From: Xanthomonas maliensis
Lineage (GTDB): Bacteria > Pseudomonadota > Gammaproteobacteria > Xanthomonadales > Xanthomonadaceae
Direction of reading: 5' to 3'
DNA length: 56,683 nucleotides
Assembly: GCF_009192945.1 (NCBI RefSeq)
Contig: NZ_NSET01000063.1
Coordinates: forward strand, 1 to 56,683
The translations under genes were made by a program, and so were the position numbers. Of the stretch, positions 12,101 through 21,066 are shown piece after piece (position 1 is the first letter of the stretch; every line of letters begins with the position of its first letter). Below the pieces are notes generated by a model. That model made no database searches. It was not told where the DNA came from and saw nothing but the letters and a program-made list of their open reading frames with translations.

Positions 12101-15100
12101 GTGCCAGTGCCGACGGATCGGCGACATCGCCACCGGTGAGCAACTGTCGCAGCGCGCCCAAGTGCGGCGCGATCAACGGCGCGTAGGCGCGCAACACGCC
12201 GGCGACCAGGATCAGCACCGACAGCCGTTCGCGTTCCAGCAATGTGCCCAGCGCCAGCGGCTCGCGCATCACTGCCGCAGGAACGACCACGACGGTGGCG
12301 CCGTTGAGCAGGCCGCCCCAGACCTCGAGCGTGGCCGAGTCGAACGCCGGATTGGACGCGAAGCCGACACGGTCGTCGGCGCGCAAGCGTGCCGGTCCAT
12401 CCTGCAGCACCAGGTTGAGCACGGCGCCATGGCTCACCACCACGCCCTTGGGCACGCCGGTGGAACCGGAGGTATACATCACATAGGCGGCTGCGGTCTC
12501 CGCCACCCTGATCGTCGGTGCCGGCGCCTGGGTTGCGGCAGTATCGACGCCGTCCACGCTCAGATGCGCCACCGCATCCATCGACGCTAGCGCGCTGTCA
12601 GGCACGGCAATCAGCACGCGCGCCTGCGCATCGGTGATCAATGCACGCAGTCGCTGTTCGGGATGCGCACTGTCCAGCGGCACGTAGGCCGCCCCACACT
12701 TGAGGACGGCCAGCTCGGCGACGATCAGCTCGGCTGATCGCGGCAAGACGATCGCCACGCGCTCGCCGGCACGCACACCCAATGTCAGCAGGCGCTGGGC
12801 AAGCGCGTTGGCATGGGCATCGAGTGCGGCATAACTCAGCGAACGCTGACCGCACACCACGGCGATGGCATCCGGCGCGCGCCGCACCTGCGCTTGGAAC
12901 ACCTGCGGCAGCGTGTGTTCCGGCACGGTGGCGATGGCGCCTGTGCCGAAACCGGCCAGTCGCTGCCGCTGTGGCGTCTCCAGCCACGGCAACTGCAAGA
13001 CGCGGGCGGCATCGTCGTACGCAAAGGCTTGCAGCAGTCGGGCAAAGCACCCCAGCCAGCGTTGCACCGTGGTGCGTTTGAACAGCGTGCTGGAATACCC
13101 GAGGGTGCCGACGATGCAGCCGTCCCGCTCTTCGAGCATCAGGTCCAGGTCGAACTTGAGCGAGGCCAGCGTCTGCGGTACGTGTTCCAATTGCAGTCCG
13201 GGCAGGGCGAGTTCGCGGTCGCTGGAAGCGCGGCTGTTCCAGGTGAACATGACCTGGAACACTGGATGATGGGCCAAATTGCGTGCGGGGTTGAGCGTCT
13301 CGATGAGCTGCTCGAACGGCAAGTCCTGGTGTGCCTGCGCCGCCAACGCGGTGGAGCGCACCTGCGCCAGTAGTTCTGCCACGCTCGGATTGCGTGCCAG
13401 ATCCACCCGCAGTGCCTGCGTATTGACGAAGAAGCCGATCAGCGGCTCCAGCTCGGCGTGGGTCCGGTTGGCGACCGGCGTGCCGATCACGACCTCGGCC
13501 TGGCCGGCCAGACGCGACAACAGGACCGCCCAAGCCGCCAGCAAGGTCATGTACGCAGTCGTGCCGTGACGCTGGCCAAGCTGCATCAGTGCGGCGGTGT
13601 CGGCACGGTCCAGCGCGAATTGCACCAGCTCGCCCGCGTGGTCCTGGCGTGCCGGGCGTGGATAATCGGTCGGCAATTCCAACAAGGCCGGCGCGTCTTG
13701 CAGATGTCCGCGCCAGAAATCGCGCTGGCGCTCCAGCGCCTCGCCGGTGATGCGTCGGCGTTGCCAGAGGCTGTAATCGGCATATTGCACGCGCAGTGCC
13801 GGTAACGGATCGGCAGCGCCCTGCGCGAAGGCAGCGTACAGCTCGCTCAACTCGCGGATCAGGACATTCATCGACCAACCATCGGAGACGATGTGATGCA
13901 TCGTCACCAGCAGCAGGTGCTCCTGTGCAGCCAGACGCAGCAAGCGGCCACGAATCAAGGGGGCGCGTGCCAGATCGAAGCGGGTGCCTACTTCTTCTGC
14001 CGCGTGCGCGCGGGCGGAAGCCTCCGGATCAGGCAGGGCGCTCAGGTCGAGACACTGCAGCGGGAAGCCGGTATGTACCGGCGCGATCCGCTGCACCGGC
14101 TCGTCGTTTTCCACCGCAATGCTGGTCCGCAACACTTCGTGGCGGGCCACGATCCGGTCCAGCGCCTGCTGCAATGCCCAAGCAGCCAGCGGACCGCGCA
14201 AGCGGACTGCACCAGGCATCAAATAGGCGAGCTGGCTGTTCGGGTCGAAGCGGTCGAGGAACCACAGGCGCTGCTGCGCGAACGACAGCGGCAGTGGCGC
14301 CCCGCGGTCGGCCACGGCAATCGTGCCGGCGTCGTCGCAGCGGCTGCGATCCTTGCGCTGCAGGCACAGGGCCAATGCGTGCAGTCGCGTGTGGCCGAAT
14401 ACCTCGTCGATCCGCAGTTCCACACCCAGGCGGTCGCGCACGCGTGCGATCAGCTGCACCGCCAGTAGCGAGTGCCCACCCAGAGCAAAGAAATCGTCGT
14501 CGCGGCTGATCCGATCGATCCCTAGCAATTCGCCCCATAGCTGCGCGAGGGCAGTTTCATCGGCTCCCTCGGGTGGCGCACCGGCCGGATCGCCGCGCGC
14601 GGTCTCCACTGCCGGCAGCGCCTGGCGATCGAGCTTGCCATTGGCAGTGAGCGGCAAGGTGTCCAACCGAACGTAGTCGGCCGGCAGCATGTAATTCGGC
14701 AGCCGGGCCGCCAGATGCGCGCGCAGCGTGTCGGCGACCAGCGTATCGGCAACCACGTAGGCCACCAGGCGACGCTCGCCCGAGCGCGGTTCGTGTACCA
14801 GCACTGCCGCCTCGCGTACGCCCGCTGCGGTTCGCAGCGCCGCCTCGATTTCGCTGGGCTCGATGCGGAAACCGCGCAACTTGAGCTGCTGGTCGTCGCG
14901 GCCGACAAACGCCAGCGTTCCATCGTCGCGCCAGCACGCCAGATCGCCGGTGCGGTACATCCGCTGCCCGGGGCTGCTGGCAAAGGGGTCGGGGATGAAG
15001 CGCTCGGCGGTCAGGTCGGGGCGGCCCAGATAGCCGCGCGCCAGCGCCGTGCCGGCCAGATGCAGTTCGCCACGTACACCGATCGGCAGTAACTGGGCAT

Positions 15101-18100
15101 GCCGATCCAGCACATGCGCCTGAGTGCCCGGCAGCGGACGGCCGATCCCGGTCGGGGTATCGGCGGCGACCGCCTGGACGGTGGCCACCACGATGGCTTC
15201 GGTGGGGCCATAGGTATCCAGCAACGCGGTGCGTGTGCCCTGGACCCAGATCTGACGCATGTCCGGGGTCAGTTCCTCGCCACCAATGATGACCTGGCGC
15301 ACGCAGTCGGGAATCTGCAACGACTGCGCACACAGTTGTGCCCAGAAGCGGGTCGGCAGATCGACGATGGTGATGCCGGCGTTGGAGCAGCGCTGCCAGA
15401 ACCGACCGGTATCCAGCCAACGATCGTCGCGCAGCACCAGGCTGGCGCCGCTGCACAGTGCACCGAAGATCTCCTCGACCGAAGCGTCGAACGATAACGT
15501 GGCAAATTGCAGCATGCGGTCATGCGCCGCTATTCCGTACGCGTCGATCAGGGCGTGCAGGCGCGCGATCAAGCCTTGGTGGGACACCATGACCCCCTTC
15601 GGGGTGCCGGTGGAGCCCGAGGTATAGATCACATAAGCCAGGTGTTCGGCCTGCAGCGCGGTACGTTCAGGGGGGCTGGAAGCTTGCGTGTGCCACGGCG
15701 ATTGCGGCTGATCCAGCGCTACCAGCGGGATGTCGGACTGCATCTGCAACGCCGCGGCGCTCTGCGCATCGGTCAGGACCACGCACGGTGCGCTGTCGGC
15801 GAGCATGTGCGCCAGCCGCAGCGGTGGGTAGGTCGGGTCCAGCGGCACATAGGCGCCACCGGATTTCAGGGTTGCCAGCACCGCCACGACCAGCTCGGCG
15901 CAACGGCCGAGGCAGAGTGCGACGCGGCTGTCCGGGCCAACGCCGAGGGCGATCAAATGATGTGCCAGGCGGTTGGCCTCGGCATCGAGCTCGGCATAGG
16001 ACAGGTGGCGTTCGCCATCGATCAGGGCGATCGCGGTCGGCGTGCGGCGTGCCTGGCGCTCGAACAACGCATGCGCGCCCCCGCCGATGCTGGCGACCAG
16101 CGTGGCGGGCGCATTGAAGTCCTGCAGCAACGCCCGCTCGGCAGGCGAAATCGCCGACAGTGCACGGACCGGCAGCGTCTCGTCGGCGGCCATGCGTTCA
16201 AGCAGGAGCAACAGCTGGCGCAGATGGCGCTGGATGCTGCTGCGCGCGAACAAGGCGGTGGCGAAGCCCAGGGCGCCGACGATGCCATCGCCGCTTTCCT
16301 GCATCGACAGTTCGAGATCGAACTGCGACGCGCGATGGATCCCGGGCAACATCTCCGCCGCCAGACCAGGCAACGCCAACGTGCCGGCCGGCGCGTTCTG
16401 CCAGGCGAACATCACCTGGAACACCGGATTGTGCGCCTGGCTGCGCACCGGGTTGAGGGCTTCGACCACCTGCTCGAACGGCACGTCCTGGCAGGCCTGC
16501 GCCGCCAGCGTCGTGGCGCGCGTTTGCGCCAGCAGCGCGGCCACGCTCTGATCGCCTCGCAAGTCGATGCGCAGTGCCAGCGAGTTGACGAACAAGCCGA
16601 TCAACGGCTCCAGCTCGGCCTGCTGGCGATTGGCGATCGGCGTGCCGATCACCACGTCGCGCTGGCCCGACAAGCGTGCGAGCAGTGCGGCCCAGGCCGC
16701 CAACATCACCATGAACAAGGTGGCGCCGTGGCGTTGGGCGAGCGCCTTCAATGCGACCGTCTGTGCGGCGTCGAGATGAAAGTTCACCACCTCGCCGCGA
16801 TGATCCGGCCGCGCGGGGCGCGCGAAGTCGGTTGGCAATTCCAGCAGCGCCGGCGCGCCGCGCAGATGCGCGACCCAATGGTCGAGTTGGCCTTGCAGGC
16901 GCTCGCCGGCGATCCAGCGCCGTTGCCACAGAGCGACGTCGGGGTACTGGATGTCCAGCGGCGGCAGCGGATCAGGCAAGCCTTGGGCGAACGCGGCATA
17001 CAGCGCGCTCAACTCATTGACCAGCACTGCGCCGGACCAGGCATCGGCGATGATGTGATGCGCGGTCAACAGCAACACATGGTCTTGCTGGTCCAGCCGC
17101 AACAGGCTGGCGCGCAGCAACGGCCCGCTGGCCAGGTCGAACGGCAGCTGCGCCTCGGCGTCGGCATACGCATGCGCCGACTGCAGCGGATCGCTGTCGG
17201 TACTGAGGTCGTGCCGGTTCAGGGCACATCCGTCGCTGGCCGGCGCGATCACCTGCTGCGGATGGCCGTCCACCACGATGAAGTGCGTGCGTAGCGCCTC
17301 ATGACGCTCGACGATCCGGTCCAGGGCGCGGCAGAGCGCGGTGGCGTCGAGTGCGCCCTGCAGGCGCAAAGCGTAGGCGAGCGTGTAGGCGCTGCCGCTG
17401 TCGCCATGGGTGTGCAGGAACCACAGGCGCTCCTGGGCAAACGACAGCGGCAGTGGGCCAGTGCGCGCACTGGCCACGATTCTCGGTTGGTCGTCGCTCG
17501 ATGCGGCCGCCAGGGCTGCAGCCAGATCGGCAAGACGCGGGTGCGCAAACAACTGGGCCAGGCCGATGGCCAGGCCCAGCCGCAGGCGGATGCGCGAGGC
17601 GAGCTGCACTGCCAGCAACGAATGCCCGCCCAGCGCGAAAAAATCGTCATGGCGGCCGACCTGGGCAATGCCCAGCAACTCGCACCACAGCGCGGCCAGT
17701 CGCGTCTCCAGGTCGCCTTCGGGCGGCGCATAGGTCTGCAAGGCCAGCGCGTCGGCGTCCGGGGCGGGCAGGGCGCGATGATCCAGCTTGCCGTTGACGG
17801 TCAGCGGCAGCGCGTCCAGGCGCACGTAAGCGGCGGGGATCATGTAGTCCGGCAGGTGCTCAGCCAACGCCGCACGCAAGCGCTCGGCATTCGGCGCGTC
17901 CTCGCAGACCAGGTAGGCCACCATCCGCTTGTGGCCGTCGTCCTCGCGCAGCAAGACCGCCGCCTGACGGATGCCCGAGCATGCGCGAAGTGCCGCCTCG
18001 ATCTCGCCAGGTTCGATGCGGAAGCCCCGCAGCTTGAATTGCGCATCGTTGCGGCCGAGGAATTCCAGGCTGCCGTCGGCACGCCAGCGCGCCAGATCGC

Positions 18101-20624
18101 CGCTGCGGTACATGCGCTCGCCGGGACGCTCGGCGAACGGATCGGGGACGAAGCGCTCGGCGCTGATGTCGGGACGATGCAGATAGCCCTGGGCCAATTG
18201 CGCGCCGGCGATGTGCAGCTCGCCAATCACACCGATCGGCACCGGCTGCCCATCGCGGTCGAGCACGTACAGACGGAGATTGGCCAGCGGCCGGCCGATC
18301 GGCACGCGCTGGCCTGGATCGGGCGCGCTGTCGATGCCCACCGCAGTGACGAACTGAGTGCTTTCGGTGGGGCCATAGGTCTGCAGCACGCGTACCGGGC
18401 CAGCGGCGCCCAGCACCTGCGCGATGGCATGCGGATCAGCGACATCGCCGCCAGTCACCAGCAGGCGCAGCGCGCTCAGTGGCGCGGCAATCAACGGCGC
18501 GTAAGCGCGCAGCACGCCGGCCACCAGGATCAGCACCGAAATGCGCTCACGGCTCAGGAAGGCGCCTAGCGCCTGCGGGTCACGCGCGACCGGTGACGGC
18601 ACCACGACCACGCTGGCGCCGTTGAGCAAGCTGCCCCAGACCTCGAGCGTGGCCGAGTCGAAGGCCGGATTGGACGCAAAGCCGACACGATCGTCGGCGC
18701 GCAAGCGTGCCGGCCCGTCCTGCAGAACAAGATTGAGCACGGCCGCATGCGAGATCGCCACGCCCTTGGGCATGCCGGTGGAACCGGAGGTGTACATCAC
18801 GTAGGCCAGATCGCGCGGATGGCCCGCCAGTGCCTGCAGGGGCGCAGCTGCCTCCCCCAGCAATCGCTCTGGATCCAGGCAGTGCAGACCCGCCAGTTCC
18901 GGCTGCTGGGCCTGCGCAGGCACCAGGGCCAGGCGCGCGCGGCAGTCGCGTAGCAACTTGCCGAGACGCTCGGCGGGCTGCTCCGTATCCATGGGCACGT
19001 AGTGGGCGCCGCACCGCAACGCCGCGAGTTGCGCCACCACGAGTGTGGCAGAGCGCGGCAGCAGCAAGGCCAGCGGCTGCCCCGGTGCCAGGCCATGCTG
19101 CTGCAGCTGCGCCGCCAGGCTGGCAGCCTGGTCCCACAGCTGCGCATAGGTCAGGCGGCGCTCTCCGTCGATTAGGGCGATTGCCTGGGGCGTGCGCTGC
19201 ACCTTGGCATGCAGGGCCTGGAGAAGGGTCGTCGCGCAAGGCAGCTCGGCTGCGGTCGCGTTGAAGCACTGCAGCTGCTCGCGCTGCCTCTGCGGCAGCC
19301 AGGGCAGCCGTTGGATGCACGCCAAATCGTTACCGACCATGCCCTGCAGCAGCGCTTCGAACTGGGCCAGATGGCGTTCGACGGTCGCGCGTTCGAACAG
19401 CGCGACGGGATACTTGAGGCAGGCATGCAGCCCGGCAGGCGACTCCTGCATCGCCAGGATCAGGTCGAACGCGCAACTGTCCGCCGCCGTTGGCAACCGC
19501 TCCAGGCAGAGGTCGGGCAGTTGCAACGACGTATCGGCGCTGAACGCATCCAGGCTGAACATCACCTGGAAGAGGGGTGTATGGCTCAGGCTGCGGCTGG
19601 GCTGCAGCGCCTCGACGACGCGATCGAACGGCAACTCCTGGTGGTCCTGCGCCTGCAAGACCTGCTCACGCACCTGTGCCAGCCATTGCGCCACGGTCGG
19701 CGTAGCGGACACCTGGAAGCGCAGCGCCAGGGTATTGATGAAGCAGCCGATCAACGCTTCCAGGTCCGGATGCGTCCGACCGGCGACCGGCGTGCCGATC
19801 ACGACCTCGTCGCTGGCGCTGATGCGCGCCAACAGCAGCGCCCACGCCGCCAACAAGACGATGAATAGCGAACAGCCATGCCGCCGTGCCAAGGCGTTGA
19901 GCTGTTCTGTCAGTTCCAGCGGCAGCGTCCCTTCGACCGCAGCGCCGCGATAGTCCTGCAGGGCAGGGCGTGGCCGGTCGGTGGGCAAGGCCAGCAGCGT
20001 CGGAGCACCCGCCAGTTGCGTGGTCCAGAACGCCAGCTGCGCGGCGAGCATCTCGCCCTGCAACTGCTCCCCTTGCCAGATCGCATAGTCGGCATACTGG
20101 ATCGGCAAGGGCGGCAAGGTCGGTTGCTCGTGCCGAACGAATGCGCCATACAGCGCTTCCAACTCACGCAGCAAGACCCCGATCGACCAGCCGTCGCAGG
20201 CGATGTGATGGAAGGTCAACAGCAGTACGTGCTCCTGCGCGCCGATCTTGAGCAGCCGGCCACGGACGGGCGCACCGGCCTCGAAGTCGAACGGACGTGT
20301 GGCGTCCTGGCGGACGATCCGCGCAATCGCATCGGCATCGGCTTGCGTTGTCGTCAAGTCCTCCAACACCAGCGGAAACGTGGCGTGTGCGTGAATGCGT
20401 TGACGGATGCGGCCATCGACCTCCAACAAGCTGGTCCGTAGCACCTCGTGTCGAGCGACGATCTGGTCCAGCGCCTCCTGCAGGGCGCGGACATCGAGCG
20501 CGCCGATCAGCCGCACGCCATTGGCGATGTGATACGTGGTGGAGGCCTGTGGGTCCAACCGGGCGAGCAGCCACATGCGCTTCTGCACGAACGAAGCGGG
20601 CAGGGTGTTCAGCACTTTATCCAT
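6153..20624 (-). CDS. Non-ribosomal peptide synthetase NRPS1, four C-A-T modules plus tandem thioesterases
   Basis: This protein of 4823 residues adds four amino acids and ends with two release domains. Visible motifs (residue): C1 HHIACDG (140), A1 MYTSGSTGMPKG (610), T1 LGGHSLLA (1002); C2 HHIIADA (1189), A2 YTSGSTGTPKG (1670), T2 (2051); C3 HHIVSDG (2243), A3 (2716), T3 (3111); C4 HHLVMDH (3327), A4 (3804), T4 LGGHSLSA (4194); TE1 GYSSGG (4317); TE2 GHSFGG (4612). C4 starts YPLAPLQAGLLFHH and belongs to a different C subfamily from C1-C3. By-eye specificity codes are A1 D-S-L-I-V-G-T-Q-F-K, A2 D-A-E-D-I-G-T-V-V-K, A3 D-S-L-I-L-G-T-Q-F-K and A4 D-L-K-N-V-G-S-D-V-K, so A1 and A3 probably share a substrate and A2 probably takes a basic one. 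No epimerisation domain is seen. ATG 20624 was chosen because MDKVLNTLPASFVQKRMWLL starts directly at the C domain. The stop overlaps the NRPS2 start. Confidence 0.97.
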   Translation of the reverse strand: MDKVLNTLPASFVQKRMWLLARLDPQASTTYHIANGVRLIGALDVRALQEALDQIVARHEVLRTSLLEVDGRIRQRIHAHATFPLVLEDLTTTQADADAIARIVRQDATRPFDFEAGAPVRGRLLKIGAQEHVLLLTFHHIACDGWSIGVLLRELEALYGAFVRHEQPTLPPLPIQYADYAIWQGEQLQGEMLAAQLAFWTTQLAGAPTLLALPTDRPRPALQDYRGAAVEGTLPLELTEQLNALARRHGCSLFIVLLAAWALLLARISASDEVVIGTPVAGRTHPDLEALIGCFINTLALRFQVSATPTVAQWLAQVREQVLQAQDHQELPFDRVVEALQPSRSLSHTPLFQVMFSLDAFSADTSLQLPDLCLERLPTAADSCAFDLILAMQESPAGLHACLKYPVALFERATVERHLAQFEALLQGMVGNDLACIQRLPWLPQRQREQLQCFNATAAELPCATTLLQALHAKVQRTPQAIALIDGERRLTYAQLWDQAASLAAQLQQHGLAPGQPLALLLPRSATLVVAQLAALRCGAHYVPMDTEQPAERLGKLLRDCRARLALVPAQAQQPELAGLHCLDPERLLGEAAAPLQALAGHPRDLAYVMYTSGSTGMPKGVAISHAAVLNLVLQDGPARLRADDRVGFASNPAFDSATLEVWGSLLNGASVVVVPSPVARDPQALGAFLSRERISVLILVAGVLRAYAPLIAAPLSALRLLVTGGDVADPHAIAQVLGAAGPVRVLQTYGPTESTQFVTAVGIDSAPDPGQRVPIGRPLANLRLYVLDRDGQPVPIGVIGELHIAGAQLAQGYLHRPDISAERFVPDPFAERPGERMYRSGDLARWRADGSLEFLGRNDAQFKLRGFRIEPGEIEAALRACSGIRQAAVLLREDDGHKRMVAYLVCEDAPNAERLRAALAEHLPDYMIPAAYVRLDALPLTVNGKLDHRALPAPDADALALQTYAPPEGDLETRLAALWCELLGIAQVGRHDDFFALGGHSLLAVQLASRIRLRLGLAIGLAQLFAHPRLADLAAALAAASSDDQPRIVASARTGPLPLSFAQERLWFLHTHGDSGSAYTLAYALRLQGALDATALCRALDRIVERHEALRTHFIVVDGHPQQVIAPASDGCALNRHDLSTDSDPLQSAHAYADAEAQLPFDLASGPLLRASLLRLDQQDHVLLLTAHHIIADAWSGAVLVNELSALYAAFAQGLPDPLPPLDIQYPDVALWQRRWIAGERLQGQLDHWVAHLRGAPALLELPTDFARPARPDHRGEVVNFHLDAAQTVALKALAQRHGATLFMVMLAAWAALLARLSGQRDVVIGTPIANRQQAELEPLIGLFVNSLALRIDLRGDQSVAALLAQTRATTLAAQACQDVPFEQVVEALNPVRSQAHNPVFQVMFAWQNAPAGTLALPGLAAEMLPGIHRASQFDLELSMQESGDGIVGALGFATALFARSSIQRHLRQLLLLLERMAADETLPVRALSAISPAERALLQDFNAPATLVASIGGGAHALFERQARRTPTAIALIDGERHLSYAELDAEANRLAHHLIALGVGPDSRVALCLGRCAELVVAVLATLKSGGAYVPLDPTYPPLRLAHMLADSAPCVVLTDAQSAAALQMQSDIPLVALDQPQSPWHTQASSPPERTALQAEHLAYVIYTSGSTGTPKGVMVSHQGLIARLHALIDAYGIAAHDRMLQFATLSFDASVEEIFGALCSGASLVLRDDRWLDTGRFWQRCSNAGITIVDLPTRFWAQLCAQSLQIPDCVRQVIIGGEELTPDMRQIWVQGTRTALLDTYGPTEAIVVATVQAVAADTPTGIGRPLPGTQAHVLDRHAQLLPIGVRGELHLAGTALARGYLGRPDLTAERFIPDPFASSPGQRMYRTGDLACWRDDGTLAFVGRDDQQLKLRGFRIEPSEIEAALRTAAGVREAAVLVHEPRSGERRLVAYVVADTLVADTLRAHLAARLPNYMLPADYVRLDTLPLTANGKLDRQALPAVETARGDPAGAPPEGADETALAQLWGELLGIDRISRDDDFFALGGHSLLAVQLIARVRDRLGVELRIDEVFGHTRLHALALCLQRKDRSRCDDAGTIAVADRGAPLPLSFAQQRLWFLDRFDPNSQLAYLMPGAVRLRGPLAAWALQQALDRIVARHEVLRTSIAVENDEPVQRIAPVHTGFPLQCLDLSALPDPEASARAHAAEEVGTRFDLARAPLIRGRLLRLAAQEHLLLVTMHHIVSDGWSMNVLIRELSELYAAFAQGAADPLPALRVQYADYSLWQRRRITGEALERQRDFWRGHLQDAPALLELPTDYPRPARQDHAGELVQFALDRADTAALMQLGQRHGTTAYMTLLAAWAVLLSRLAGQAEVVIGTPVANRTHAELEPLIGFFVNTQALRVDLARNPSVAELLAQVRSTALAAQAHQDLPFEQLIETLNPARNLAHHPVFQVMFTWNSRASSDRELALPGLQLEHVPQTLASLKFDLDLMLEERDGCIVGTLGYSSTLFKRTTVQRWLGCFARLLQAFAYDDAARVLQLPWLETPQRQRLAGFGTGAIATVPEHTLPQVFQAQVRRAPDAIAVVCGQRSLSYAALDAHANALAQRLLTLGVRAGERVAIVLPRSAELIVAELAVLKCGAAYVPLDSAHPEQRLRALITDAQARVLIAVPDSALASMDAVAHLSVDGVDTAATQAPAPTIRVAETAAAYVMYTSGSTGVPKGVVVSHGAVLNLVLQDGPARLRADDRVGFASNPAFDSATLEVWGGLLNGATVVVVPAAVMREPLALGTLLERERLSVLILVAGVLRAYAPLIAPHLGALRQLLTGGDVADPSALAQILNAGGRASVVQTYGPTESTQFVTALVLDAAPTPSQRVPIGRPLANARLYVLDRYGQPTPIGVAGQLHIAGPQLAHGYLGRPDLTAERFVPDPFAQQPGQRMYRSGDLARWRDDGLLDFLGRNDAQVKIRGFRIEPGEIQAALRACEGVRDAVVVARNDTGESRLVAYVVADQHAMRAEPATLRAQLAARLPDHMLPAAYVPLDALPLTPNGKLDRAALPAPDDQALELHAYVAPEGAFEHVLAALWSELLGVAQVGRHDDFFALGGHSLLAVRLIERLRRLGWQIDVRTLFASPTVAALAATVQAWQQVEVPPNPIGPACTRITPELLPLVALRQSEIDTLVALVDGGAANVQDIYPLAPLQAGLLFHHLSDPLADPYLHSSLLTFPSRASLDAFLDALDQVIARHDILRTGFVWQGLAEPVQVVWRQAVLTRRVHHFDGADPADQLLAWMHAADAAPCLHRAPLIHAHLTHDAAAGRWLLGLQHHHLVMDHTTLELMIEEIGAHLQQRQHTLPAPLPFRDFIAHARSGESAPEHKAFFTDMLAGIDTPTAPFGVLAPVHDQDSVQQIHRPLPTALARSLRDQGRRYGLSPASLFHLAYALVLARTSGRDDAVFGTMLFGRMNASAGVDRVLGMFLNTLPIRLGDAHHSVLQAARQTQLCLARLLHHEHAPLALAQRCSALDPSIPLLNALLNYRYAGGSNVLTDEHAAHAHPLHAMQEIGGQERTHYPLVISVNDEQASGGFSLDVRCVEQIGAERTAAMMLQALHALAMALEQAPDTALRALALVHQDEESQLQAFNATDADLPDRGYLHHQIEAQARRTPQAIALVQDDTRLSYAELDARANQLAHHLIAVGVGPESYVALCLPRGINVVVAILAVLKAGAAYVPMDPAYPADRLAYMLQDCAPAVLLSERACAASLPTPSAMPGLHVLWLDAPLHPHPLSACSPDVTIHPDQLAYVIYTSGSTGQPKAAQVTHKGLSNLLSWWVNDVGANADDGVLLVSSISFDLSQKNIFGPLIVGATLFLAPSAFDASQLLTCIDRCGIAYLNLAPSAFHALIEADDDHKMRCVRRVVLGGEPIQTAMLQKLPEPRPQFVNSYGPTECTDVVAWHVLQEPLHRYAETVPIGKPLANARIHILDTHGRPMPIGVAGELHIAGIQVSRGYLNRPGLTAERFIPDRFGPPGQRMYRTGDMARWNADGTIDFLGRNDHQLKLRGVRIEPGEIEAVLLACPGVRKAVVIAREDVPGDTRLVAYVVGDTDALSADTLRNQLAARLPNVMVPAVYIQLDALPLTANGKLDRRALPAPDTNTTPAVDYLPPANVVERSLAKLWANVLGRQRIGRDDHFFELGGHSLSAMRLMTSANRLGLPLTLNLLYSHPTLRMQADYLLGGTHALGSRALAARRQGTQLPLFVVPTGFGDIGYAFELAAHLDPDIPVYALPWPDPLPATMEALAAHMVELIEAVQPHGPYRLLGYSSGGLLAYAIAQHLCMHDQSVAFVGLLDCDLPSSPPDTGSLDHAIGQALVRQLEGLLLHRPYQDRNDIQATLNALLDRIRDSDYQHMLLACENEPLLAQLAAEEQTTVATFLSTCVTSASFDRLWPTYLVQALPVDCRLCLFQASEPTPATDADGWQRLLPGWQIERFAVGGTHHTLIEAEHIAELGRTVTRSLQRAHCTPAPANDQLAFQLRGARAKPGAHPPSVVCVPGAGDSVTSFVDLSSALGDGCNVIGLQPRGTDGSCLPFGSVELAAQHYLDALPSATQCSSALHLIGHSFGGWVVYEMALRLHALGRPPASLTLIDTPSPNQTLGPHDSSRDTIVDHFLDALQLRLHAPLGVDRPALHGLGQDALLQALHRLMVEHGLMPPRSGPDAVRGSLATFAHCCRTTYIPARPYPGTLHLVLVADTRLQPEQHVAEYLRLQQAWAPYAADLRPWHGPGNHMSVLARPHSQALAQWWIANVQHGTPPSSTVITSASPSTTVIA

Positions 20625-21066
20625 GACAGGCGCGGCCTTTGCGCAGCTGCGCGCGAGACCACAGCGCACGGATGCAAACGGTGGATGAGCGGTGGGGTCT
20701 GAGGGGTTTGGACTGCAGCAGGTTCAGCGACATCGGGCCTTGCACGTATCTGACTCGACTCTATGGCCTTGCGTGGCGAACGTTGTAGCGCGCTGTTCCG
20801 CGGCGCACTTGTCTGGCCGTGACGGTCAGTTGCCTTTCGCGGCCCTGCTTCGCGCGTGTTATGCACGTTGAGATGCGCTGGCCGTCAGCGCTGCGGAGCG
20901 GGTAGTGCGCCGCATGCGGTTCGCCCTGGAAGCACTGACGCTGCCAGGCAACTCATCGGCGCATCCGAGCAAGTCGCCCGAGGGTGGCTCGACCACCATG
21001 CTCGCCATCGCTGTCGCCCACATCGATTGGCGATCCATCCTGGGCAACGCTGGAACTCCGAACCGC
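20625..21066. promoter_or_regulatory. Divergent intergenic region between NRPS1 and the dpg operon
   Basis: This 442-bp gap separates the 5' ends of two divergent transcription units, so it must hold promoters for both. I see no convincing coding sequence. No -35/-10 pair or operator stands out by eye, so no exact site is claimed. An in-frame ATG at 20998, after a GGGTGG stretch, could extend dpgA into this gap. Confidence 0.5.

Noticed and set aside
20625..20866. Short minus-strand frame upstream of NRPS1
   Set aside because: No ribosome-binding site, no recognisable domain and an odd composition; treated as intergenic.
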